Part shown: one piece after another, positions 45,930-56,043 of the stretch
Layout of the letters: each line of letters opens with the position of its first letter
Numbering within the stretch: the first letter of the stretch is position 1
Translations under genes and position numbers: made by a program
Notes under the pieces: model-generated
The model's database searches: none
The model's input: the letters and a program-made list of their open reading frames with translations, nothing else
What the model was told of the DNA's origin: nothing
Assembly (NCBI GenBank): GCA_016808115.1
Contig: JAEQBH010007410.1
Coordinates: 62,001 to 126,000, forward strand
DNA from: Tetrastigma voinierianum
Taxonomy: Eukaryota; Streptophyta; Magnoliopsida; Vitales; Vitaceae
Direction of reading: 5' to 3'
Length of the DNA stretch: 64,000 nt

Positions 45930-46192
45930 AATAGGTGATGAGCTAATCTAATAGGTTGGGCCTAGATGGGTTAAACCTAATGGGTTGGATCTAAGTAAGT
46001 GGATTGTAATAAATTTGGCCTAAGTATGTTGGACCTAATGGGCTAAGCCTAAGTATGTTGGGCCTAAATTAATGGGTTAGGCCTAATTTGACGGACCCAA
46101 GTAAGTTAGGCCTAAAATAACGGGTTAGGCTATTGGGCCTTGATCCTATTGGGCTTAAGCAAACGAGTTTTGTTTAATGGGTTAAACTATTG
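45930..46192. repeat. Minisatellite of gggttaggcctaa units
   Basis: About eleven imperfect copies of aatgggttaggcctaagtaa (20-26 bp) with variants gggttgggcctag, gggctaagcctaa and gggttaggctattgg. The array passes directly into the left arm of the inverted repeat at 46148. Confidence 0.85.
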
Positions 46193-47010
46193 TATAGTGA
46201 TCGGAGCATCAAATTGGATCCAATGGACATAAAATTTAGATATCTTGTTCTACTCAACACCAGAAACCTCCCCATGGTTTCCGATAAAAATGGTTAGATT
46301 TTTATAAATCGGAAGTCATTTTTGGAGATTTGGAAATCGGTTTTAGTTTCAAATGATTTCAATGTAAGCTTTCGTTCTTCTTATTCCACCGATGGATTAT
46401 TCTGAGTTTTAGATATGTTTGAGATAAGACATAGATCAAGATTATGAGCAATTTAAGATTATGTTTGGAAGTCTCATTTGATAGTTATGTTAGTTTGAAC
46501 TAGCAGTTAATGAATTCGTTTCAATTTCAAACGATTTCAGTGTAAGATTTCAATCTTCTTATTCCACCGTTGGATTGTTTTGAGTTTATATATATTTGAG
46601 ATAAGAAATAGATCTTTAATATGAACAGTAAAGATTGGATTTAGAGTCTTGAAAAGTTGTCTTTCAGTCTGAGAACAATGCTTATGTTTTCGGATTTTAA
46701 GAGAGAAAACCAATGTTTTTCTCTTCATTGTCCAGATTTCATCAAAGGTCCGATCATGCTTTATGGCGGCCGATCAACCTGGAATTTGGAAAAGGTTCTT
46801 GCTCATTGATCTTCATTATGAACGATGGAGATTGGGGTTGGAGTTCGAAAAAGTAGTGTTTTGTGTCCGAGAACAGTGATTCCGATTAGGGAAATCTTTT
46901 ATTTTGTTTTATAAAAATTTGTTACATTTGACATATGATTGATGTAATCCATTTACATAAGCCCCAATAGTTTAACCCATTAAACAAAACCCGTTTGCTT
47001 AAGCCCAATA
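46148..47010. repeat. 46-bp inverted repeat enclosing about 770 bp
   Basis: The left arm 46148-46193 (tattgggcttaagcaaacga ... gttaaactattg) and right arm 46965-47010 are reverse complements over 46 bases with one visible mismatch (cgag versus cggg). The interior has no long frame but holds a tandem duplication (46345-46615). It could be a non-autonomous DNA element or an inverted duplication of the neighbouring minisatellite edge. Confidence 0.85.
46345..46615. repeat. Two-copy direct repeat, period about 177 bp
   Basis: The blocks caa(a)tgatttca(a/g)tgtaag, cttcttattccaccg(a/t)tgg and gagataaga(c/a)atagatc occur at 46345-46440 and again at 46522-46615. A weak third copy may follow at 46790-46860. 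Confidence 0.8.
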
Positions 47011-47159
47011 GTTTTCCGTGGTTTTCTTATTCTCTTTGTTTTTAAAATGACTTGAGTTTTAAAAACGTTAAGCAAACGTCTTTCTCAAGTTTTCATAAGT
47101 TAATCAAGTAAAAAGTAACATCATTATTCCAACTAATTAGGGCTGAGGTGATTCCTTAA

Positions 47160-47600
47160 CCTGAAACTATTCTTGAGAATTGTTTTTTAAAACACAGAAA
47201 ACATCATTTTGATGTTCTTTGAAAATTGTTATTATTATCTAAATTTTGTGTTTTCTATGTTCTTTGTGTTTTTATTTTATTTTAAAAAGCTAGAAATAAA
47301 AAGCCTTACATTCTATCAAAAATTATACCATCCATTCCTCCTTCTTTCCCGGTCATTGTATTAAATTTGAGTTAGGAATAAAGGTATGTTTTGAAACTAT
47401 TTTCAATAACAATTTTATATTCTCTAAAAAAAACGTTTTGCAAATCAAAATTGTTTTTTTTTGTTCTTGAGAATAGAAAACAAAACATTTTAGGTTTTTG
47501 TCTCAATAATAGAAAACAAGAAAACATTCTAGAGATCATCTTTCAATTATTTTTTCCACTTATTTTTGAGGACAAATTTTAAAAATAATTATAGAAACAC
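47160..47600. repeat. MITE-family fragments
   Basis: Stretches such as ctttgaaaattgtt, gttttctatgttctttgtg and tagaaaacaagaaaac belong to the gttttcaaaa-rich MITE family but are too degenerate for end definition. Confidence 0.4.
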
Positions 47601-47719
47601 ATACAATAATTAAAGAAAAACACTAGATATAAATTGAAGTTATTTTAAATATATATTTGAAAACATTTTAAGCTTTCAAACAAACTTTTATTTTACAAAA
47701 TATCATATAAATAACCGGT

Positions 47720-48305
47720 ACTCAATTATGTGTATATATATATATTTCTAATCATAATCCAAGCTAGATTGATAATTTCAAATTGGTCGATTGTGCCCTT
47801 GCTCTTGAGGTCAATTCACTTCTAGCAATCTCTTGATTCACTGAGGAAGTGTTTAGTAAAATTTAATATTTATTAAGATGATTTTCAGTTAAATTATATT
47901 TTAAGTAATTCATTTTAAAACCAATTACTTAATTTTAAACTTCAGTGTAGTAAGGTTGTTTGATAAAAACTTAAAACACCATTTTAATTGTAATCAAATT
48001 GATACATTATCCTTCACATCAAACAAAGATAAAAAAATGTAAAATAAAAATATGAATTCAAGAATAAGTTAGTAAACATATATACTTTAGGTTAATAAAT
48101 TGTATACAAAATAAAATAAAAAACACATTACCAATTTTTCATATAAAAATTTTCAATAATTTCCTATAGGCAAAATCATCTACTAAATAATTTCATTCAC
48201 ATACACTGACATCCATTTTAATCAAGAAAAAAACACTAATCATGCATTTATCGACAAAGAAAAAGCTTCATTTATAGTATGATAATAGGAAGATAAAATG
48301 CACAG
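47720..48305. repeat. Segment A, copy 2
   Basis: Second copy of 1-635, same orientation. Unlike copy 1 it passes smoothly into the satellite array. Confidence 0.85.
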
Positions 48306-48527
48306 GAAAATCTTGACACCATGAATTATTTAGATACCATTTCAAAAAAATATAAAGTTTTAAGGATAAACTTGGAAAGTGTAAAGTTAAATGACATAAA
48401 TACCCACACTACCCACTTTCTCTTCCCTCCTTTAGTAGCACACTTAAAAATCCTACCCTCATAAAATTATGGTGACTTTTTCTTTTACTCAATGGTGTCA
48501 TGTAACATCCTCTCTCTAGTATCCATC

Positions 48528-48570
<43 letters not shown>

Positions 48571-50330
48571 AATACACACTAATCATGCATTTTATTGACA
48601 AAAGAAAAGCATTTATGGAAACATGATAATGAGAAGATCAAATCTCTAAGGAAAATGTTTGGCGACACCATGGTGTTAGATATCATTCCAAAAATAAAAG
48701 TATTTAAAGGATAAACTTGGAAAGTGTAAAGGATTAAATAGTATAAATACCCACTACCACTTTCTTCCCTCATGTAGCTTGTCAAAAATCCTACCCTTAC
48801 AAGTATGGTGATTTTTTTATTTTATCAATGGTGTGTAACAACATCCTCTCTCTAACCATCCCCTCATTCTATCTATCTATATATATTCTATATATATATT
48901 AAAAAATACATACTAATCATGCATTTATTGACATGATAATGGGAAGATCAAATCTCTAAGGAAAATACTTGGCGACACCTTGGTGTTAGATACCATTTCC
49001 AAAAATAGAAAGTTTTTAAAGGTAAACTTGAAAAGTGTAAAAGTTAAATGACATAAATGCCCTTAGCCACTTTCTTTCCTCCTTTGTAACTTTTAATCAC
49101 TACGCTACAAAGATTATGAAGCCTTTTTTTCTTTTACTCCAATGGTGTCGTGTAACAACATCTTCTCTCTAACCATCCCCTCATTCTATATATATTAAAA
49201 AATACACACTAATCATGCATTTATTGACAAAGAAAAACTTCATTTATGGAAACATGATAATGGGAAGATCAAATCTCTAAGGAAAATGCTTGTGACCTGT
49301 AGTGTTAGATACCATTTCCAAAAATCCTAAAGTTTTAAGGGTAAACTTGAAAATGTAAAACTTAAATGACATAAATACCCTACCCACTTTCTTCCCTCCT
49401 TAGTATACCTTAAAATCCACTACCACTTATAAAATTATAGGTGACTTTTTCTTTTACTCAATGGTGTCGTCCTAGCAACATCCTCTCTCTAACCATCCCC
49501 CTCGACTACATATATAGTAAAAAATACACTCTTTAAGGAAAATGCTTGGTGACCCCATGGTGTTAGATATAATTTCCAAAAATATAAAGTTTTTAAGGGT
49601 AAACTTGAAAAGCGTAAAAGTTAAATGACATAAATACACACTACCCACTTTCTTCCCTCCTTTGTAACCCGCCCAAAAATCACTATCTTTATAAAATTAT
49701 GGTGACTTTTTTCTTTTACACCAGTGGTGTCGATCTAGCAACATCCTCTCTCTCTAACCATCCCCTCTGTTCTATATATATATAGTAAAAATATAGCACA
49801 TCTAAGGAAAATGCTTGTAGACTATGAGTGTTAGATACCATTCCAAAAATATAAAGTTTTAAGGGTAAACTTGAAAGCGTAAAGTTAAATGACATAAATA
49901 CACACCACCCACTTTCTTCCCTCCTTTGTAACCCGCCCAAAAATCACTATCTTTATAAAATTATGGTGACTTTTTTCTTTTACACCAGTGGTGTCGTCTA
50001 GCAACATCCTCTCTCTAACCATCCCCTCATTCTATATATATATATAGTAAAATACACTATTTAAAGGAAAATGCGACTCCATGAGTGTTGGAATCTAATT
50101 CAAAAATATAAAGTTTTTAAGGAATTAGAAGCGAAGAAGTGTAAAAGTTAAATAACATAAATACTCACTACCCACTTTCTTCTCTCATTTGTAACCCGCC
50201 AAAAAATCATTATATTTATAAGAGTGTGATCAAACATTTTTTACCGTGTAGCAACATCCTCTCTCTAACCATCCCCTCATTATATATATATATATATATA
50301 TATATAGTAAAAAATACACACTAATCATTT
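48240..50330 (+). repeat. Seven-unit satellite array, unit 260-345 bp
   Basis: The core aaggaaaatgcttgg recurs at about 48304, 48649, 48958, 49278, 49538, 49804 and 50066 (periods 345, 309, 320, 260, 266, 262). Each unit contains ggtgttagataccatttcc, aaggataaacttggaaagtg, actttcttccctcctttgta, ttatggtgactttttctttt, caatggtgtcg, acatcctctctctaaccatc and a short (TA)n. The first four units start with ctaatcatgcatttattgac. The later three have lost about 55 bases that include this start. No coding potential. Confidence 0.95.
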
Positions 50331-50459
50331 TGTACGTAGAAAACACATTGAGACATAATGAAATATAGCAGTATGTTCCATAAAATCGGGGTAAATCTCT
50401 ATTAACACAAAATTCACAGTTGTTATCATGATTCAGTAAATCTGTATCACTCCTCTTAT

Positions 50460-51040
50460 CTAACATTGTAAGTCAATGTATTAATCCTTATCTGTAATGA
50501 ATACAATGCTCCTATCGTCCTTACCTACATTGTGTGAAACATGAATTAATTCATAGCAATTATTAATTTGTAGGGTTATTTGATTAAAAGAAAAGAGTCT
50601 TTGAGAATAAATATTTGGTTAAAAGATATAAAATAACCCTAAATCTGTGAATCTAAGGGCATGGTTGTTTACGGTTTTTGAAAACTGTTTTTTGTTCCGG
50701 AAAATAAAAAGAACAAAGAAAACACAAAAACATGTTTGATTCTCAGCTATTTTTTTGTTATGAAAACCATAGAGAATGCAAAAGACATTAAATTCAGATA
50801 ACAATAACATTAAGTTGTTCTCAATAACAGTTTTAAAAACAATTCTCATGTTTTCTTCTTCTTGAAGAATAACCTATTTTGGACAAAATTATCCTTTTTT
50901 ATTTCATTTATCTACATTATCTTTTTAAAGAAAAACATTTTTGTCTAAATTAGATTTTATTGAAATGAAGCCAAACTTGATGAGGAGATTAGACTTCTAA
51001 AATTGGGTTTTTTAAAGGGTGATTTGATTAAAAGACTTAT
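50460..51040. repeat. Segment B, copy 2, containing a MITE
   Basis: Matches 25475-25667 on its left side. After the MITE (50657-50860) it continues with cctattttggacaaaatt, tatctacattatctttttaa, matching 51520-51720 of copy 3. Confidence 0.85.
50657..50860. repeat. MITE with gggcatggttg / gttttcaaaaaca-type inverted ends
   Basis: Begins gggcatggttgtttacggtt, rich in gaaaac/gttttc. It interrupts segment B copy 2: copy 3 (51480-51720) runs through this point without it, giving an approximate empty site. No coding capacity. Confidence 0.7.
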
Positions 51041-51189
51041 TGAAAACCCAATTTTGGAAATTTCCAGTAAAAACAACTTTGTCCTATAAAACATGCATGT
51101 AAATATTTATAACGGCAAAGGGCATTTATGTCCAAAATACGTTATGTTTTAAAAAAAACATGAAAATGGTTAAACAAGAGAATGAACAC

Positions 51190-51395
51190 CTACAAGCATT
51201 TTGTAGCGGTCCCAATCATCAACAACGGTGATCGAGTAAATTAGTCTTCAACAATGTCATCATTAGCGTTTCCGGTCGAAACACGAGTTTTCCGATCATC
51301 TTGTGCTATGGTCTGTATGTATCCCTCCCAAAATCTTGCCATGAAGCTCATACGGGCCCGAGTTTCTTACGAGACCCTTGGGGTAGGATTCTAGG
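51190..51395 (-). other. Legumain exon-like block, prodomain (LSAM) start
   Basis: Reads GGIHTDHS then, one frame over, KMIGKLVF and, in a third frame, TVVDDWDRYKMLV, matching the conserved H-x-D-x-S-I..IGKLLFG and V-DDW blocks of the C-terminal prodomain. Acceptor ag at 51397-51396 and donor gt at 51189-51188 (minus strand) are present. It is flanked by segment B copies 2 and 3. Confidence 0.75.
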
Positions 51396-51479
51396 CTAAA
51401 TGAAAACTACCAATTAAAACCTTGAATTCTTTGCAAAAATGTCGAAAATGGGAGCAAGATAATATAGAAACTGATGATC

Positions 51480-51720
51480 AATTGAAGAATTAATTCATAA
51501 AATATTTGGTTGAAAGACGTCAAATACAAGAATAATCTATTTGGACAAAACCGTTCTTCTATATTTCATGTATTTACATTGTCTTTTAAAGAAAATTGAT
51601 TTTGTAATAAAATAAGAAGGATGCTTTGTCAAATCTAGTCAAAGTTGAAAAAATGATCAAATTTAAAAATTGGATATTTTCAAAGGTTATTTAATCAAAT
51701 CACTCTTAATTCATTACTTG
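51480..51720. repeat. Segment B, copy 3 (without MITE)
   Basis: Shares gaattaattcata, aaatatttggttgaaaga, aataatctatttggacaaaa, tatttacattgtcttttaaa and aggttatttaatcaaat with 50540-51040 but lacks the MITE. Confidence 0.75.
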
Positions 51721-51769
51721 GAGTAAGTTATAATAGGAGTTTTGTCGCATAATAGTATATTAAAATTAG

Positions 51770-52050
51770 CCCTTAAAACAATAGTTATGACTACAGCCCT
51801 TAAAACCGTAGTCACCAACTACAGGTGACTACAGTTTTAATAAGAACGCACTAATTTGAACGTTATTTCGAAACATTTGTTAATTAAGGAATTCTTTTTG
51901 AAAAAAATTATAGTAGACCTTGAAAAAAAATTCCCACATTAGTGCTTAAAACCGTAGTTATTGACTACGGTTTTAACTTTAAGCTTAAAACCATGATCAC
52001 CCATTACAGTTTTAACTTAAAAAAATCCAAAACCGTAGTAACTAACTAGG
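51770..52050. repeat. Cluster of direct and inverted aaaccgtagt motifs
   Basis: Motifs ttaaaaccgtagtcacc, gtgactacagttttaa, aaaaccgtagttattgacta, ctacggttttaa and aaaaccgtagtaact occur in both orientations, several as near-palindromes. Iterated short motifs of this type are typical of subterminal regions of CACTA-type and other DNA transposons. No transposase or CACTA ends were identified. Confidence 0.65.
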
Positions 52051-52143
52051 GTTTTGACAATGACGTATTAGTTCGGACGATATTTTGAAACATGCATGTG
52101 TTAATTTGAGAATTTTTCTTAAAAAAAAAAGATTGTAACAGAC

Positions 52144-52347
52144 CTTGAACCAGAAATGGAGGAGTTCAGCATCATACTGGGTAGCAAAACAAACGCCTAA
52201 CAATGGCATGGAGTTAGCCATGGAAGTATAGTTGTCGTTTTGGATTCGTGCGATGTAGGTGAAGAGACTCCTTCCCTCGGCTTCCATATCTCCATGTTGA
52301 ATGACATGGGGTTATAGTCAGAGCTTAGTGAATACTCTTCTTCTGAT
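52144..52347 (-). other. Legumain exon-like block, end of catalytic domain
   Basis: After acceptor cag (52350-52348) the frame reads SEEEYSLSSDYNP, then after a 1-base shift in a run of four C it reads HVIQHGDMEAEGRSLFTYIA and QNDNYTSMANSM, ending ATQYDAELLHFWFK before donor gt (52143-52142). This matches the legumain H-V-MQ-YGD to DADL-HFW segment. The expected 'ENSLRP' is altered. Confidence 0.88.
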
Positions 52348-52479
52348 CTGCAAATTAATATGAACTTATAGTTGTAATACTTGTTCTTCAAACTAAGATT
52401 GTGCCATGCATCAATTGTTATCAGGAAAGTACTATAGAAAAAAAAGTAGAAAAAAAAAAATTAGAGAGAAGGAATAAAA

Positions 52480-53210
52480 AAATGGGTTTGAACATTAAAT
52501 TAATTTTTATATGTTTATTCAAACTCATTTCATTTGTTTTTCTCCGATATATAAGGATGTATAATTTTGATTATATATATATTTTACACCGAAATCAAAT
52601 ATGAGAAAATCATTTTCTTTATTATTTTTTTCTTTCCTTAGTTATTCTTTTGTGATTCCAAATGAGGTCGGAAAGTAGAATGAGAGAAATTTTGGAGAAA
52701 AATAAAAATAAATTTAAATTTAATAAATTAATTATATATGTTTTTATTCAAACTCATTTTATTTGTTTCTCTCCCTATTATATAAAAACTAGTAAAACTA
52801 TATTTAATTTTGAGGAATTTTGATTATATTTTCACTCTTTTATATTTTCTCAGTAAAACCAAATATGAGAAAATCATTATTCTTATTACTCTTTTTTGGT
52901 TCCTAAGTACTTGCGGTTTTGTTTGGAACATGGAAAGTACTAAGAAAAGAAAACAAAGTGGAAAAATGGAAAGAAATAAAATTTGGAGGAAAATAAAAAA
53001 TTAATTAATTTTATATGTTTATTCAAACTTATTTATTTATCTATATTAGGTAAGGTTAAGAAATTTAAAAATGTGTACAATTTTGATTATATTTAGTCTT
53101 ATTTGATATTTTCTAGAGTGAAATCAAACATAAGAAAATCATTCTCCTAAGTGTTTTTCTTCTTTCTCTACCACTTTCCGAGCTCCAAATGAAGCCCTTT
53201 GGGTTCCAAA
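52480..53210. repeat. Three-copy AT-rich tandem repeat, unit about 240 bp
   Basis: The block ttatatgtttattcaaact recurs at about 52507, 52736 and 53009, and ttttgattatat at 52565, 52808 and 53080, each followed by aaatcaaa(t/c)at(g/a)agaaaatcatt. It lies in an intron of the legumain gene. Confidence 0.85.
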
Positions 53211-53271
53211 CGGAGCATAAGTAATTTTTTTTTTGCAAAAATCAACAATTAAAAATCTTAATCCAATAACT

Positions 53272-53360
53272 TAGCAGTTGTACATTTCCGAGGGCATACC
53301 CTCTCGTATTGCTTCTCTAGGGTTTCCTTGCGCAGATCATGCATTTGGCACAATAAAACT
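53272..53360 (-). other. Legumain exon-like block MHDLRKETLEKQYERV
   Basis: The minus-strand frame reads QMHDLRKETLEKQYERVCPR then KCTTAK, aligning with the legumain D-h-HNLR-ETL-QQYE-V segment. Splice borders are not certain. Confidence 0.85.
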
Positions 53361-53549
53361 CTAAAGAACAGGAATTCAGTAGCATTACTAATATTTAAGA
53401 CTTGGTTTTGAAACTGCAATACCAAGGAAAACAAAAGATGAAAAGTTGGAAGGAAATAAATTTGTTTAAGCCCTATTACATAAAGACTAAAAAATTTGTT
53501 ACAGCGAATATGTAACTAGAAAATAGGCACCTTCGGTTTTTCTTATATA

Positions 53550-53836
53550 TGATACTTTTCAGGTTCTAAGCAGTCAAATTAACAAAAAAGTTCGAAAAAA
53601 TAGATGCTGAAAATGAGTGTCAGATGCGGTCAAAATTAATTAATTACCCCGATTCTTCTAACTTAAACCAACATTTTCTTGTGATTAACCAAACATGATA
53701 AAATCATTTTTTTTCGTATTTTTTTCTTGTGTAGTACTTTCGGGTTGCAGCGAGTCTAAATTAACAAAAAAGTTCGAAAAAATAGATGTATGAATACAAA
53801 ATGAGCGAATCGATGGCAGTTAAGTTAGTTAATTTA
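53550..53836. repeat. Two-copy direct repeat, period about 190 bp
   Basis: The block aattaacaaaaaagttcgaa plus aaaatagatg, with tttcggttttt/tttcgggttg upstream and gatg(c)g(c/g)...gtcaaa/gcagttaa downstream, occurs at 53560-53660 and 53755-53836. The second copy ends at the splice donor of the neighbouring exon, so an intron edge seems to have been duplicated. Confidence 0.75.
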
Positions 53837-53837
53837 C

Positions 53838-54050
53838 CTGTCTTCTAACTACCAGGCAACGGCATGAGTATCTCTAAACGATTACGAATGTGAGAATTCT
53901 TTGTTGTGGCGGAAAGTCGTCAGACGATGAATTGCATAGCTAGATTCTTCAGCATTAGAAGCAGTGGTTATATATATATATTTAGTTATTAGGAAGCAAT
54001 CCACAAACATGCTTCCCTGATTCTACAATAACTTTACATGTAGAATACAC
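53838..54050 (-). other. Legumain exon-like block containing the active-site region
   Basis: Reads ESG, a shifted GLLPNN, then IYITTASNAEESSYAIH and a shifted FPPQQ segment, ending at donor gtaaat. In functional legumains the catalytic Cys lies in E-A-C-E-S-G. Here the in-frame residues before ESG are CKVIV, so no Cys sits at the expected position. The acceptor ag before this block is also not found. Confidence 0.85.
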
Positions 54051-54669
54051 AAGCAGTTCATGCAAAACTTATCAATTATCAAACTTTTGAAATATATTTC
54101 ATTCCATACATAAATCAAAGTATGTTTGGAGTGATTTTATGGTTAAAACTTCATGATTAATTCTTATGAAAATAATTGCTTAATTACTTAGTAAATGTAT
54201 ATAAACAATGTCTACGTTTGAAACTTGATCGAAAGTATGGAAAGTAAAAACAAGACTAAACCATCTTGAAGCTATTTTATTTGTTTCACTCGAAATATAT
54301 ATAATTTTAAAGAATTTTGATTATATTTGATTTGTTTTCATGTTTTTCTGATTGAGAGTAAACATGAGAAAAATTATTTTTCTAAACATTTTTCTTTTCT
54401 TTCTCTCTACTATTTGGATTCCAAACCGGGCTAAAGAGTGCTGCAATCTTTTAAATAAAATGATTATCGAAAAATTACCTACCAAGGATTGATTGTCTAG
54501 TGATTAAATAGTTTTTTAAAGTGATTTTGAAATTTTACCTAAGTATTTAAGTTTTATAAGAGGAGACCCTTTCTAAACATTAGAAATCACATCTAATCCT
54601 TCTCACAAATCATTCAAACGGAGTCTAAATTATTATCATGTAGCAACAAAATTAAGGGAGGAACTCATA

Positions 54670-55185
54670 GGGTTTTTCTGTTCTCAAAGAAACACAATTG
54701 AGTAAGGAAAACATGGAGAATATATTTGGTTTCCATTTTTCTTTTGAAAAACATAGAAGAACACTAAAGTGAAAGAACAAGAGCAGTTTTTAAACACAAA
54801 ATTGTGTTTTTGTGTTTTCAAAACTGTCATTATGAAACCGATTTTTCAAAAACATGGGACAACGGGCCTCGATACTTGACAAGTTTTGTGATTCTTACCA
54901 TGGATTTGTAGGTTTAGCCTCATGCTTCTTCTGCAACACATCAATGAGATCCTTTGTAGATAAAACCATCTGGCATACCTGAATTTTGTGAAAAAGAATG
55001 AACTGAAGTGGCTTTACATAATTCCATATGAACTAACAATTACAAGAAGTTTATTGTAAGCTGCTCTATTCTTGACATAACCTTTTGATTTTGAAAACAA
55101 AAGCATGTTTTGTTTTCAATAATTTGAAACTGTTTTCTAAAAACTATAACTTAGAATGGTTTTTAAAAACACTGTTCATCAACAT
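54670..55185. repeat. MITE-family fragments around a legumain exon
   Basis: gtgttttcaaaactgtcatt (about 54814), atttttcaaaaacatggg (54841) and gttttctaaaaactataact (55131) belong to the gttttcaaaa family. Ends are not defined. Confidence 0.4.
54899..54978 (-). other. Legumain exon-like block MPDGFIY..KDLIDVLQKKH
   Basis: 80 bp between acceptor ag (54980-54979) and donor gtaag (54898-54894). It begins GT ATG CCA, completing a Gly codon split with the previous exon. MPDGFIY is followed after a 2-base loss by KDLIDVLQKKHEAK and, after another 1-base loss, YKSM. This exon in legumains links the His loop to the Cys strand. Confidence 0.88.
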
Positions 55186-55209
55186 TTAGTAAGCTCAGCC
55201 TGTACTAAC

Positions 55210-55353
55210 CTACAAAGCCTGTGGCGCCATGGTCAGCATAGTAGATGAAACATGATCATCAGGACCACTGTCTAGAACACGCTGCCTCCCCCCGGATGGT
55301 CCGGTTTCCAGTATAGCGGCGAAAAGATTGTGGTGGTGCGCGATTGAGTAATC
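55210..55353 (-). other. Legumain exon-like block with catalytic His
   Basis: After acceptor cag the frame reads DYSIAHHHNLFAAILETGPS, GGRQRVLDSGPDDHV, then one base short in a T run, YYADHGATGFV in the next frame, ending G|gttagt. The DHG holds the catalytic His. Legumains have DY(T)G at the same exon start. Confidence 0.9.
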
Positions 55354-55439
55354 CTGGAGAAAAAGTGAATCTAATTGTAGATTTCTTCGTAATTATCGCC
55401 GACTAATTGCTAAACACGAGGTAGCTCATTTGTGTTAGA

Positions 55440-55540
55440 CCTTGAGTTTGCTATCAATGGTCACGGTTAGAAGCGTTAGCCCGAAGCTAGGATTTAATCT
55501 AGGGGCATAAAATGATGTTGAGGTTGTAGCATAGTGGTTG
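55440..55540 (-). other. Possible additional legumain exon remnant
   Basis: Minus-strand frames give FYAPRLNPSFG and, in another frame, NRDH followed by QTQG, loosely resembling the legumain segment between the RHQAD and DYTG blocks. The similarity is too weak to be sure. Confidence 0.25.
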
Positions 55541-56043
55541 ATTTTGACAAAAATGACATTGTTTTCTTGTAAAAACATCATCTTCTTTTAAGGACAATAT
55601 AAATACATGACTAAAATGACATTTTTGTCCAGCGGTTATTTTTAAAAAAAAAAAAAAAAACCTCAGAGTGGGAGATAAAGTTATTTCACTGTGTTATAAA
55701 TGATATCACTCCTCACAGTTGATCTCTCATAATCCTTGTTCAGTTTAGTCTGTACTAATCTATTAAAAAAATAAATAAATAACAAATAACTAATTCATTG
55801 AGTAAATCGTAATTATTAATTGCTCAGGTTGAGTTCTGGTGGACATCTCTCATGGGTAGGTGCCTTATTTCAGACTAAACATCATTATTGAAGTATATCA
55901 TATGAACATTCTTATTTTATCTCAGTCTCCTACTTTAATCCTTTGTATATTATTATATTACTGATAAAAATATATATAATCATCCATTAGTAATTAAGAC
56001 GTAATTAATCACTACAAAACAATGATTGATAAATTAATTTATA

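Larger units (their letters stand above)
51190..55353 (-). pseudogene. Legumain / vacuolar processing enzyme gene (peptidase C13), damaged
   Basis: Six exon-like blocks on the minus strand follow the exon order of plant legumains: 55210-55353, 54899-54978, 53838-54050, 53272-53360, 52144-52347 and 51190-51395. Legumains are vacuolar Cys proteases that cleave after Asn, mature storage proteins and contribute to programmed cell death. Visible motifs are LDSGPDDHV then YYADHGATG with the catalytic His, KDLIDVLQKKH, TTASNAEESS, HDLRKETLEKQYERV, DAELLHFWFK and VVDDWDRYKMLV. Junction phases agree between 55210 and 54978. Damage: 1-2 bp shifts in most exons, no readable E-A-C-E-S-G active-site Cys (only ESG remains), no C-terminal exon, and no clear N-terminal WAVL-AGS exon. 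Several shifts are in homopolymers, so assembly error is a real alternative to decay. Family assignment is solid; function of this copy is doubtful. Confidence 0.82.

Noticed and set aside
48240..50330. Regular array as a CRISPR-like locus
   Set aside because: Units are 260-345 bp with no short-repeat/unique-spacer pattern, and the host is a plant.
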